Shown in pieces: positions 38,540 through 47,465 of a DNA stretch of 64,000 nucleotides. Origin of the DNA: Candidatus Pacearchaeota archaeon (GTDB taxonomy: Archaea > Nanobdellota > Nanobdellia > UBA10117 > JABICX01); assembly GCA_017608025.1 (NCBI GenBank), contig JAFCGM010000003.1:1-64000 (forward strand). The letters are read 5' to 3'. The position numbers and the translations under genes were made by a program. The notes beneath the pieces were generated by a model. It was not told where the DNA came from. It searched no databases and saw only the letters and a list, made by a program, of their open reading frames with translations. Position 1 is the first letter of the stretch, and each line of letters begins with the position of its first letter.

Positions 38540-39391
38540 TTATTGTCTTTTTTCAATTATTTTTTTCATCTCTTTTGTGAATTTTTCAGCCAGTTTTTGA
38601 TATTCATCATACTGCTTTCCAGTGTAGCCGGCAACTTCCTTTCTAATTATTTTTTTTGATATAGTGTATAGCTTTTTTGCTATGTGAAAGTATTCTTCAT
38701 CAACATATCCTGGTTCCACAAGCTTTTTGTGAATCATATCTGCTATATAAGAAGGTGATGGTGGGATTTCTCCAATAGACATTAGTGCTGCGTGAGCTGA
38801 ATCAATCATTGCCCAGTACAAATCCACTATAGCCATGTCCATTCTCGACTTTGCCCTTTGGATGCTCGCTGGGGCCAGAGAATAATAAGTCCAGACAGAT
38901 TCTGCGCTTGGGCGGATTCTTCCATTGTAAAGAAGGACTTTCAAAGGTGCTATGAATCCCTGGTCAATCAAAGGAATTCCATCGCGAAGAATGTTTATTG
39001 CAACAGGATCTCCTGCGCGGACATATTCCCAAAATGAAGTCCAAGTCATAGTTTGAATGTGAAGCTTTTCAGGTGAAATTTTTGCAACAGTTTTTGCAAG
39101 GATTATTCTATATGTCTGAACAATTTCTTTGCTCATGCGCATTCCAACATCATCAATAATAATCAAAATATCAATATCATTTGTGGATGTTTCTCTTCTA
39201 GCGCTAGAGCCGAAAACAATAAGTCCTGCAATAAAGTCGCCCATCTCTTTGTAAATTGCCTTTGCAAAACGGTTTGCTATAGCTGAATCTGCTTTTGAAG
39301 GCAATTTCGCTTTTTTAATTTCATTTTTTGATTTCTTACTGAAGAAGCGATTTTTAATAACTTTAAATTTCATATATTGTTTTTTTAGCAT
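38540..39391 (-). CDS. Pol-beta-fold nucleotidyltransferase, paralogous to the 36124-37959 product
   Basis: LIVFGSSARRETSTNDIDILIIIDDV; shared IPL.D.G..AP.K.LL..G.I.PS.E.V segment. Confidence 0.82.
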   Translation of the reverse strand: MLKKQYMKFKVIKNRFFSKKSKNEIKKAKLPSKADSAIANRFAKAIYKEMGDFIAGLIVFGSSARRETSTNDIDILIIIDDVGMRMSKEIVQTYRIILAKTVAKISPEKLHIQTMTWTSFWEYVRAGDPVAINILRDGIPLIDQGFIAPLKVLLYNGRIRPSAESVWTYYSLAPASIQRAKSRMDMAIVDLYWAMIDSAHAALMSIGEIPPSPSYIADMIHKKLVEPGYVDEEYFHIAKKLYTISKKIIRKEVAGYTGKQYDEYQKLAEKFTKEMKKIIEKRQ

Positions 39392-39449
39392 TATATGAAT
39401 TTAAACATTAGTAACTACTATAGTGTAGGATATATATTTTTGAGAAAAC

Positions 39450-39557
39450 AATTATTCCATTTGGAGCTCAGACCACAGCTAGAAAATCGGCTGGCGCTTT
39501 CAGTAGGTAAACAGAATACGATACCTGCAAGAATTATTCCATTGGGAGTTCAGACCA
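39450..39557 (-). repeat. Duplicated gene tail (39450-39475 and 39532-39557) flanking a repeat-core-like segment
   Basis: AATTATTCCATTTGGAGCTCAGACCA versus AATTATTCCATTGGGAGTTCAGACCA; intervening reverse strand CTGAAAGCGCCAGCCGATTTTCTAGCTG. Confidence 0.8.
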
Positions 39558-41411
39558 AAGGATCCATTCTTTTGGATTTGGAGTCATTTCTCCGAAAAGG
39601 TATTTTGGCATGTAAGTAAGGCCTGAATGCGTGTCAAGAACATCTGCTCCACCAACAATATCGCCGCCAATTCTGTAAATCGGGCTGTCCATTGTCCTTA
39701 AGGCAGCTCTTAGAGATTTGTGGTCAAAATGTCCTGGCTCAACAACAACCTTTCCTTTGTAATCAGATTTTTGGAGTTTTTCCATAAATTCTTTTATTGG
39801 AACATTTCCTTCGCCAATCATCTGATGGTCGTCAACATAGCCGAAGTTGTCTGACAAGTGGACATGGCCGAGAATTCCATCCTGCTTTAGCTTATCAACT
39901 TCCTTTAGAAGCCACTTGTTAAATTCCTTGTCGCTTCCCTGAAAGTATTTCCTCCAAGTATTGGCATGAGCAATATCAAAAGTTGCCTTTATATGGTCTT
40001 CTGCGATTTTTTTTGCCTTTGACTTTGAAATTCCTTTCTGGTAAAAAGGATTGTCAACTTTTCTTCCAGGCCGATTTGGCATCTCAACTTCTGTTTCTGT
40101 AAGAAGTTCAACCATCTTTTCTCTTGATTTCTGGATAATGTTTCTGAGTTCAGAAGGGTGTCCTCCATACTGCTCTGGGAAAATGTTTTCTGGTGCAACG
40201 AAAATCGGTTTTGAGTGATCTTTTTCTTTTTTCCAAGCATAATAGCCTAGCTGAGCGTAAGAGTCTGCTGACTTTTCAAGTGAAAAGTCCTTCATTGACT
40301 TTATTCGGTTTCTCTTATCTTCAATCTCTGCAATTCTTTCCCTAGCAGAAACTGAAGCTTCCTCATGATAGCTTATTCTTCTCTGGGTTTCCCAAAGCTT
40401 CTCTTTAAGATAATGAACTGGGTCCTTGTAATGCTCTGGTGGAATCAATTTTATTATTTCATGATCTCTAAGGTATGTTGTGAAGTCTTCTTCTTTTTTT
40501 AGATGTGGTTTTAATTTCTCCCATTCCTTAAGTGCTTCCTTAATTTTTTTCTCTGTTCTTTTTCCATGGTAAAATCCTGCTTCATATTCATCTGCCTGTC
40601 CCTTGAGATGCCAGTATTCAGCATCTAACTTGTCTTTATAGAACTCTTTTGCTGCTTCGTCAGGATCATTTTTTGTTTTTTTCATGTAATAATCCCAGTC
40701 CCTTGGCTCTGGCTTGAATATTCTCTTATCTTCATCCATTTCCGCTCGTTCATATGGAATTCCTGTAACTGCTTCTCTTTTTTCTTCTTCCCTTGGAACA
40801 ATGAAGTTTTTCTGGTCTTCCCTAACAGCTGCAATTTCTCCTGTTGTTTCATCAACAAGATAGTGTGTTGTCTTGTCTGTTTCCTTGTATCCCTCAAATT
40901 TGCGGAATTTTTCCCCCTCTTCTGCTTCTGTAATTGGTCTAGGAAATTCTTGGGCGTGAACTACAACTGCGCCGCCGTCTTCAGAAACATCAGCTGCAAA
41001 ATCAATTGTCCGTTTGACTTCTTTCATTGCATTGTCCCTTGTCTCTTCACTATATCCCTGCTGACCAAGGCCCGTCATTCCTCCTATTTGAGGAGTTGCG
41101 TGGACTGAAAGTGAAATCTTATTAATTCTTGCAAGTTCGCGCATAGCCTCTCGCTCCTGGCGGCCGTGCATCTCTGGGCTGATTTGGCCTTGTGCTGAGC
41201 CTTTCTGCATAGGGCTTGACATGAATCCAAGCTCTACGTGCTTTGCTCCCTGGAAAATCTTTGCCTTAAGTGATTCCAGCTGGTCCTTCATTGGCGGAGT
41301 TGAAATTCCAAGTCCTGCTGCATTCATTAATGGATTTGAGAAATAGTATGCTGCTTCTGCATTTTTGTCCATTGCATGCCAGTAATTTCCCGGGAGATTA
41401 TATTCTACCAT
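39534..41411 (-). CDS. Xylose isomerase/AP-endonuclease-2-like TIM-barrel protein with large internal insertion
   Basis: GAKHVELGFMSSP, VVVHAQEFPR, ATFDIAHANTW, GHVHLSDNFGYVDDHQMIGEGNVPIKEF, VVVEPGHFD. Confidence 0.75.
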   Translation of the reverse strand: MVEYNLPGNYWHAMDKNAEAAYYFSNPLMNAAGLGISTPPMKDQLESLKAKIFQGAKHVELGFMSSPMQKGSAQGQISPEMHGRQEREAMRELARINKISLSVHATPQIGGMTGLGQQGYSEETRDNAMKEVKRTIDFAADVSEDGGAVVVHAQEFPRPITEAEEGEKFRKFEGYKETDKTTHYLVDETTGEIAAVREDQKNFIVPREEEKREAVTGIPYERAEMDEDKRIFKPEPRDWDYYMKKTKNDPDEAAKEFYKDKLDAEYWHLKGQADEYEAGFYHGKRTEKKIKEALKEWEKLKPHLKKEEDFTTYLRDHEIIKLIPPEHYKDPVHYLKEKLWETQRRISYHEEASVSARERIAEIEDKRNRIKSMKDFSLEKSADSYAQLGYYAWKKEKDHSKPIFVAPENIFPEQYGGHPSELRNIIQKSREKMVELLTETEVEMPNRPGRKVDNPFYQKGISKSKAKKIAEDHIKATFDIAHANTWRKYFQGSDKEFNKWLLKEVDKLKQDGILGHVHLSDNFGYVDDHQMIGEGNVPIKEFMEKLQKSDYKGKVVVEPGHFDHKSLRAALRTMDSPIYRIGGDIVGGADVLDTHSGLTYMPKYLFGEMTPNPKEWILWSELPME

Positions 41412-41412
41412 T

Positions 41413-41892
41413 TTAGTAAGTTTGAGTGTTCTGAGGTTTTCTCTTGTTTTTTATTAAGTCCTCTGTCTTATAAAAATCTTCTTCTGTTCGAAATTTCGGC
41501 TCTTTGATTTCAATATTTTCAAAAGAAAAGTATTTTTCATTGTCCATTGAATTTGTTTTTTTTGACTTGTATTGTGGGGATTTGGACGGAGAATACTGCG
41601 AAATTTCTGCTTCTTTATTTTTTGATATCAAAAGATTTGGAACTTTTTCCTCAAGAGAACTTGATTCAGAAGATTTTTCCTCAATTGCCTCTTCAAGTTC
41701 AAGAGTTTGGTGCTGCTTTTCTATCATAATTGTCTCTTCCATTGACGCTTTTTCAATCAGAGAAATAATTTCATTAAAAATTTCACTGTCTTTGTCTACT
41801 AATTTGAGAATTTCAAAGTACTTTTCAATTCTCAATGGAGGATCAAGCTTCTCAATTTCTGCTTTTCTCTTTTCCCATTCTTTCTGGTCCAT
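41413..41892 (-). CDS. Hypothetical protein
   Basis: 159 aa, charged/low complexity; 2-nt gap to TIM-barrel gene. Confidence 0.55.
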   Translation of the reverse strand: MDQKEWEKRKAEIEKLDPPLRIEKYFEILKLVDKDSEIFNEIISLIEKASMEETIMIEKQHQTLELEEAIEEKSSESSSLEEKVPNLLISKNKEAEISQYSPSKSPQYKSKKTNSMDNEKYFSFENIEIKEPKFRTEEDFYKTEDLIKNKRKPQNTQTY

Positions 41893-42010
41893 TGTCTTTT
41901 ATTAATAAATTAGAAGGGAAAATATTTATTATTTGGGTTTTGAAGAGTTACTTTAATTAAATTTGTTTTCTTTTTAGGGTGGGTTTTTCTTTTATTAAAA
42001 GAAAAAAGCA

Positions 42011-43585
42011 CTACCATGTAAGCAGCTTATGAGCTTTTCTGAAGAGCTTTTGAAGTGTGAAAAGTTGTCCTGAGTCTGGACCGCTACCAAGAAGGATTTT
42101 TTTTGCTTTGTTTTTATTTTCCTTCATTTGCTGTTCAAGCATCTTTCTTTCCCTGTACGGAATTGTTTTTCTTGTTGATTTTTTTGAGGATGATGAAAAC
42201 GCCTTTAATGGTGATATTATTGGGATGAAGATTTCTGCAAATCCTTCCTTAAGATCATTTAACTCCTTTGTCAAGCCAAGTGCTGTCTTTTTTTCCTTTT
42301 CTTTTTTATCTTTGTCTCCAGATTCTATTTTGTGAATTTCCTCTGCCTCTTTTAGATACTTGTTAAGTTCATCTCCAAGAGATTCAAGAGAGGATGTTGC
42401 TGCTGTTAGAAGCTCAAAGGCTTCGTTATTTTCATCCTGAATGTAAGCGTCAATCTGATTTTCATTCATTACATAAGCATCAAAGTCAATTTCGCATCTT
42501 CCTATGTGTGTTGGAGTTCTCTGGTATTCTCGTCCAGTTGTCAAAACTGGTGCGCTTCTGAAATGCATGCTGACTTTTATTACAGGCCTTACTTCGTAGT
42601 GCATATATCTTTCCTTTAGTTCGTTGTTTCCCTCAGTCTTCTTTTCAATTTCCTTTAGTCTTTTCTTGTTGCTTCCGCTTCTCAAAACTGCGAAAATTTC
42701 AAGGTCAGATGTTGAAGTGTCAAAAGCAGTTAAAACATCTTCGCGTCTTTTGTTTGATACATCGTCAGAATATTGTGATTTTTTCAGCTTATTAATAACT
42801 TTAAGATACGGCTTTGCCCAGTCAATGTACATTTTTATTGCATTAACTTGTTGTCTTAATGTTGAGAGATAAAACCTTTCAGATGTTTTTAATTCCTCAT
42901 AAGTTTTATCCCGCCATTCAAGGAACTGCTTTAAGTGGCGTTTCAAAGCATTAATTACAGACTGATTCTGGGTCTTTACTAATTCTGATTTTTCAATAAC
43001 TTCATCAACCTTTCTCCTGTCCCAAATATGGATGTTGAAAAACAAGTCTGGAAGAGTTGTAAATCCGAGTTGGGTAGCCATTCCGTAAACAGAAGATGGA
43101 TTTTTTGTGCTTCCCTGCACCATGTCAATAAAAAGCCCTTTCAAAGTTACGTCTGCAGACTCTTTTTTGTCTTCAATCACTTCGCGATATATTCCAAGCC
43201 GTTCCTTTGTAATCCGGATTGAGCGAACAATCTGAAAAATCTGCTTTACCATAGAATTTATTGCACCGAGAATTTGCTGAGCTTTTTCCTGCTGGATTGA
43301 CAATCTCTGAGAGGAAATTCCCCACAAGCCAGAAAGTTCAGATGCAAAGAACATGTCCTCTGTTTTGTTAACATCATATCCCCATTCCTTGAGCTGCTCA
43401 AGAATCCAAAAATACCACTTTTCAACTGACTCTGAATAAGCCTCAACCTGGATAACATAATGCCGAATGCTTTCCATGTCTTTTTTCACTTCTTTTCTTG
43501 ACGTAGGTTTTGGGGTGAAGACTGTATCTCTCTTTTTCCTATTGAAAAGCGGTGCCATGTATGTTCTAAAATAGAAATCAAACAT
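42011..43585 (-). CDS. Hypothetical coiled-coil protein
   Basis: 524-aa ORF, long helical segments. Confidence 0.65.
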   Translation of the reverse strand: MFDFYFRTYMAPLFNRKKRDTVFTPKPTSRKEVKKDMESIRHYVIQVEAYSESVEKWYFWILEQLKEWGYDVNKTEDMFFASELSGLWGISSQRLSIQQEKAQQILGAINSMVKQIFQIVRSIRITKERLGIYREVIEDKKESADVTLKGLFIDMVQGSTKNPSSVYGMATQLGFTTLPDLFFNIHIWDRRKVDEVIEKSELVKTQNQSVINALKRHLKQFLEWRDKTYEELKTSERFYLSTLRQQVNAIKMYIDWAKPYLKVINKLKKSQYSDDVSNKRREDVLTAFDTSTSDLEIFAVLRSGSNKKRLKEIEKKTEGNNELKERYMHYEVRPVIKVSMHFRSAPVLTTGREYQRTPTHIGRCEIDFDAYVMNENQIDAYIQDENNEAFELLTAATSSLESLGDELNKYLKEAEEIHKIESGDKDKKEKEKKTALGLTKELNDLKEGFAEIFIPIISPLKAFSSSSKKSTRKTIPYRERKMLEQQMKENKNKAKKILLGSGPDSGQLFTLQKLFRKAHKLLTW

Positions 43586-43647
43586 TAATAAAGATTTAGT
43601 CCAGCATATAAGAAAATTTAAATAAACTCGGGTTTTAGTTTAATAAT

Positions 43648-44091
43648 ATGGGTATTTTGGATAAATTCAAGAAAAAAGATTATGAGGATTTTCCAGATAT
43701 TGACTCTTTGGGAAGCAACAAAACTCCTTCTTTAGGACCTGCTGCTCCAGAACCAGCTTCAAGTCTAGAAATTGGAAGCAGCAGTATGGGAATGCAGCCA
43801 TCGCCGCAACCGTCTTCTTTACCAAATTCACAGCAAAACATTCAAATGATTCAGAACAAGATTGATATACTTACTTCAAAAGTTGATTCAATAAAGGTTG
43901 AGCTTGCCTCACTTATTCAAAAAATTCAGAGAATTGAGCAGCTTATGTCTGGGCAAAGGTCTGGGCAAAGCTCGCAGCAGACTCAGCAATACCAGCAACA
44001 GACTCAGCATTCTAGCTCTCTTCCAGGATATGCTCAGCCACCTTCGCAGCAGGAGGAAGAAAAAGATTCAGGAAGCGTCTGGCCGTTTTAG
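43648..44091 (+). CDS. Hypothetical protein, Gln/Ser-rich with coiled coil
   Basis: 147-aa ORF. Confidence 0.6.
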   Translation: MGILDKFKKKDYEDFPDIDSLGSNKTPSLGPAAPEPASSLEIGSSSMGMQPSPQPSSLPNSQQNIQMIQNKIDILTSKVDSIKVELASLIQKIQRIEQLMSGQRSGQSSQQTQQYQQQTQHSSSLPGYAQPPSQQEEEKDSGSVWPF

Positions 44092-44092
44092 A

Positions 44093-44389
44093 ATGAGAAA
44101 AAAAATAATTTGTTTTCTAATATTAGGATTTGCTTTTTTAGCACTTTTTCCTTGCACTTATGCGCAAAGCTATGAGGATTCTGACGGAGACGGAATTTCA
44201 GATACTTTGGAAATTGAAAGGAGCACTGATCCCTTTTCAAGTGAGAAAGGGCTTGGAGCCATCACTGGTTTTATGTCAAAGCAAAGCCCATCAAACATTA
44301 GCAAGGAAGCAATTATTTTCACAATTCTTGTTGGCACTGTTGCACTTGAAATAGGAATTTACTGGTTTTGGAGGAAAAATCGTGAATGA
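44093..44389 (+). CDS. Secreted/membrane protein with thrombospondin-3-like Ca-binding repeat
   Basis: MRKKIICFLILGFAFLALFPCTYAQSYEDSDGDGISDTLEIERSTDP...; start reassigned; C-terminal TM. Confidence 0.65.
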   Translation: MRKKIICFLILGFAFLALFPCTYAQSYEDSDGDGISDTLEIERSTDPFSSEKGLGAITGFMSKQSPSNISKEAIIFTILVGTVALEIGIYWFWRKNRE

Positions 44390-45194
44390 CCTATTCTATG
44401 AAATCTTTATTGAGCCAATAAAATATGAAGTTGGGCATAATATTGCAAACATTCTGGTTTACTGGATTTTGTTTTTGGGATTTGTCTTGCTTGCATATCT
44501 AATTTTCAAGAAAACCAAAATTGAAATTAATTTCAAGCTGTTTTGCTCAGTGTTTCCTTTTATTGCTGCCGGCGCCTTGCTAAGAGCAATGGTGGACAAT
44601 AATCTGTATTCAAGGAATTTCTTCACAATAACTCCTGGAATTTACGGAGTTTTTGCTCTTTTGTTTATTGCGAGCATGCTTGCAAGCAAATTTATTGAAA
44701 AGAAAACCGGCAGAAAAGCATGGAAAGTAAATATGTCCTTGGGTATTCTTGTTTTCCTTTTCCTTCTTGTTCCAAAAACAGCATTTCTGCGTTTTGAAAA
44801 CTTAAAGGTTATTGCTGGAACATTTTGCCTTTTTGTTTTCATTTGCCTTGTAATTTGGCTTACAATAAGAAGATTTGAATTAAAGTTAATATCTTCAGGG
44901 CTTTCACAGTCAGCAATTTATTTTGAGACTTTTGATGGAACAGCAACTTCAATGCTTATGTTTTTTGTTGGAGGTTTTGAAAAACATCCTATTCCGAAAG
45001 CAATTATAAACTGGACTGGAACTCCTTTTTCATTTTTGTTTGTAAAAATCTTGCTGGGAATTAGTGTAGTATGGATTTTGAACAAATACATTAAAAATCT
45101 TGCTGTAAGAAACTCCCTTTTGATTGCAATAATTGTAATAAGCATGGGTCCTGCTTTGCGTAATATTCTTAGCTATTTTATTGCAGCAATTTAG
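44382..45194 (+). CDS. DUF63-family polytopic membrane protein
   Basis: 270 aa, multiple TMs; FETFDGTATSMLMFFVGGFEKHPIPK. Confidence 0.7.
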   Translation: MNDLFYEIFIEPIKYEVGHNIANILVYWILFLGFVLLAYLIFKKTKIEINFKLFCSVFPFIAAGALLRAMVDNNLYSRNFFTITPGIYGVFALLFIASMLASKFIEKKTGRKAWKVNMSLGILVFLFLLVPKTAFLRFENLKVIAGTFCLFVFICLVIWLTIRRFELKLISSGLSQSAIYFETFDGTATSMLMFFVGGFEKHPIPKAIINWTGTPFSFLFVKILLGISVVWILNKYIKNLAVRNSLLIAIIVISMGPALRNILSYFIAAI

Positions 45195-45281
45195 TATCTC
45201 GTTTCACAATATGTAAAGGGAATTATCTCATTTTATGACAAAGCTTATAAACTTTTGTGTTTTGTTATTATTTCTTTTCAA

Positions 45282-47060
45282 ATGGAAGAATATAAGGATT
45301 TAATCAAAAAACTGAAAGCAGTTGACAATGAAGTCAAGCTAAGCATACTTAAATATCTTGTAAACGAAGGTGCAAAATCAATTACTGATATTTCAAAAGA
45401 TCTTAATATTAATTTCTCCACAGCTCATAAATATCTTGAAGCTCTTGAAAAAGCAGGACTTATAACTTCTAATCAGGAAGTCAGAAATCGGCTGAAAAGA
45501 ATCTTTTATGTTAATTCATTTAATATTGAGCTTTCGCCAACAAAACTAAGTTCTGTACGAAAAAAGAACGGGAAAAAACCTAGTTTTAATATTATTCTTG
45601 CTGATGGAACGGTTGCAAAATTTAATGAGGATAACTTCATAAAAAAATACATTGAAACAGGATTGCCGCAAAAAACAATTGATAATACTCTTGAAGTAAT
45701 GTACAAGAAAACCTATGACAAAATGACACTTATTGAGTTAAGAAAGATATTTGAAGACACCTTAATTGACAGAATAAATTTAATCAATTCCTCTTTAGCT
45801 AATCTCAAAAGAGAGGAATCAAAAAAAAGGACATACCTTAACCTTCTTTCAATTACAAAGCCAGATGCAATTTCAGACCACTTAACTGGAAAAATATTCA
45901 TACAAAATCTTGAAGAGCCGGAATTGCTGAATTTTGTTCATGACTTAAGAGGGATTTCAATACATGGAGTTTCTGGCAAAAGCCCGAAAACCATGAAAGA
46001 TTTTTTTGAAAATATAATAAAAGCAATAGAAAGGAGTTCTGAATATGTAAAGGAAACACACATAATTGATGGTTTTAATTTCTTTATTGCTCCGTATGTT
46101 GAAAATATGACTAACGAAGAACTGTCAGAAACGCTTGACAGCTTTTTTTCAGAAATAAGCAAAAAGAAAATAAAGCTATTTTTCTCTCTTGAAGTTGGAG
46201 AGCCAGATTATATAAAAAAGGTTTCAGTAGATTATTACAACACAAAAAGATATATTGACTATAAAAAAGATGCTAACAAAATTATTCCAATTATTATAAA
46301 ATCAATTGAGAAAAGCAAAAATTCAATGCTTATCTTAAAAATATGGGACAAAAAAGGAATTGACTTTGAATATTCAAAACCGCACTACATAGCAAATATG
46401 AATCCTGAATGGCAAAAGCCAAATGCAAGCTATTGTGGGAAAACTTTGCGGTTTGACTCAAAATGGAAAGGATTTAACAAAACAGTTAGAATCGGTGAAA
46501 TACAGAATATTTCCCTTAATCTTCCATATCTTGCAAATGAAGCAAAAGAAAAGGAATTTGAAAGTGTTTTTGAAAAAGAATTCAGCAAAGTTATTCAGTA
46601 TCTTGAAACAGTTTCAGAGCTTTTTCTTAATCCTGCTATTGTAAAGAGGACACTTACTTTCAAATCAGAGCTTAATATTCGATGGACTTACCTTAAAATT
46701 GAGGACTGCGCTTGTTCTATTTCGTTAGCTGGAATTGAAGAGGTTTCTGAAATGCTTGGTAAAAACAAAAAGGAAATGAGAAAAAAAATTCTTGAACTTG
46801 CAAATAGAATTCTTGAAAAAGAAGGAAACATAGGAATTCGGCTCCAAATAAAAGAGGAATTCCTGCCTCAAATAATTGAGAGATTCAATAAGATAAATGA
46901 GAAAAAAGGATTAAATGAAATAAATGAGAAAAAATGCAACTTAAATGAACAGTTCCAGCATCTTCTAAGAGGAGGTCACGCTTGTTTTTGCAACAGAGAA
47001 GACTTTAACTTAAAAGAATTCTTAGAAACAAATGACGGGCTAATTTACATAGAAGACTAA
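45282..47060 (+). CDS. ArsR-type HTH plus ATP-cone plus NrdD-like domain protein (putative regulator)
   Basis: HTH INFSTAHKYLEALEKAGLI; ATP-cone-like VAKFNEDNFIKKYIETGLPQKTIDNTLEVMYKK; NrdD-like FNFFIAPYVENMTNEEL and CACSISLAGIEEVSEMLG. Confidence 0.6.
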   Translation: MEEYKDLIKKLKAVDNEVKLSILKYLVNEGAKSITDISKDLNINFSTAHKYLEALEKAGLITSNQEVRNRLKRIFYVNSFNIELSPTKLSSVRKKNGKKPSFNIILADGTVAKFNEDNFIKKYIETGLPQKTIDNTLEVMYKKTYDKMTLIELRKIFEDTLIDRINLINSSLANLKREESKKRTYLNLLSITKPDAISDHLTGKIFIQNLEEPELLNFVHDLRGISIHGVSGKSPKTMKDFFENIIKAIERSSEYVKETHIIDGFNFFIAPYVENMTNEELSETLDSFFSEISKKKIKLFFSLEVGEPDYIKKVSVDYYNTKRYIDYKKDANKIIPIIIKSIEKSKNSMLILKIWDKKGIDFEYSKPHYIANMNPEWQKPNASYCGKTLRFDSKWKGFNKTVRIGEIQNISLNLPYLANEAKEKEFESVFEKEFSKVIQYLETVSELFLNPAIVKRTLTFKSELNIRWTYLKIEDCACSISLAGIEEVSEMLGKNKKEMRKKILELANRILEKEGNIGIRLQIKEEFLPQIIERFNKINEKKGLNEINEKKCNLNEQFQHLLRGGHACFCNREDFNLKEFLETNDGLIYIED

Positions 47061-47320
47061 ATTTTCAGCAAAATAACAAATCCGCATTTTTGGCAGTACA
47101 TCTCTCCGTCAGAGTTCTTGCTTACTTTGCTGTTGCATTCTGGACATTTCTTTTCTCTGGAAAGAATTGAAAAAGACTCTTTGTTATTTTTCTTTGGGAT
47201 TTCTTTTTTGCCCTTTTTATTTATCTTTTTTCCCAGAATGTCCAAAGGCAGTATTCTCAACATAGGAAAATAATCTTCTGTTTTTTGTTTATATATCTTT
47301 CTTTGAATTTTGTAATACAA
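47057..47320 (-). CDS. Zinc-ribbon protein
   Basis: KKCPECNSKVSKNSDGEMYCQKCGFVI. Confidence 0.6.
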   Translation of the reverse strand: MYYKIQRKIYKQKTEDYFPMLRILPLDILGKKINKKGKKEIPKKNNKESFSILSREKKCPECNSKVSKNSDGEMYCQKCGFVILLKI

Positions 47321-47465
47321 ACACCAACACCTATTATATTGTGTAATACATATCTTTAAATAAAATTAATGAGACAGTTTAGGATTGTTTTAGTCCTTCT
47401 CCTGAAACCACCCACAGAGCCCTTTGAACTTTTTAGAAAAATATTTTCAAAATAGCGCGAATTTG

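Noticed and set aside
42000-42035. Hairpin TTTTTCTTTTattAAAAGAAAAA after the 42011 gene as another repeat-family member
   Set aside because: Simple A/T palindrome without the GC mini-palindrome or a tail duplication; more economically a terminator-like hairpin.
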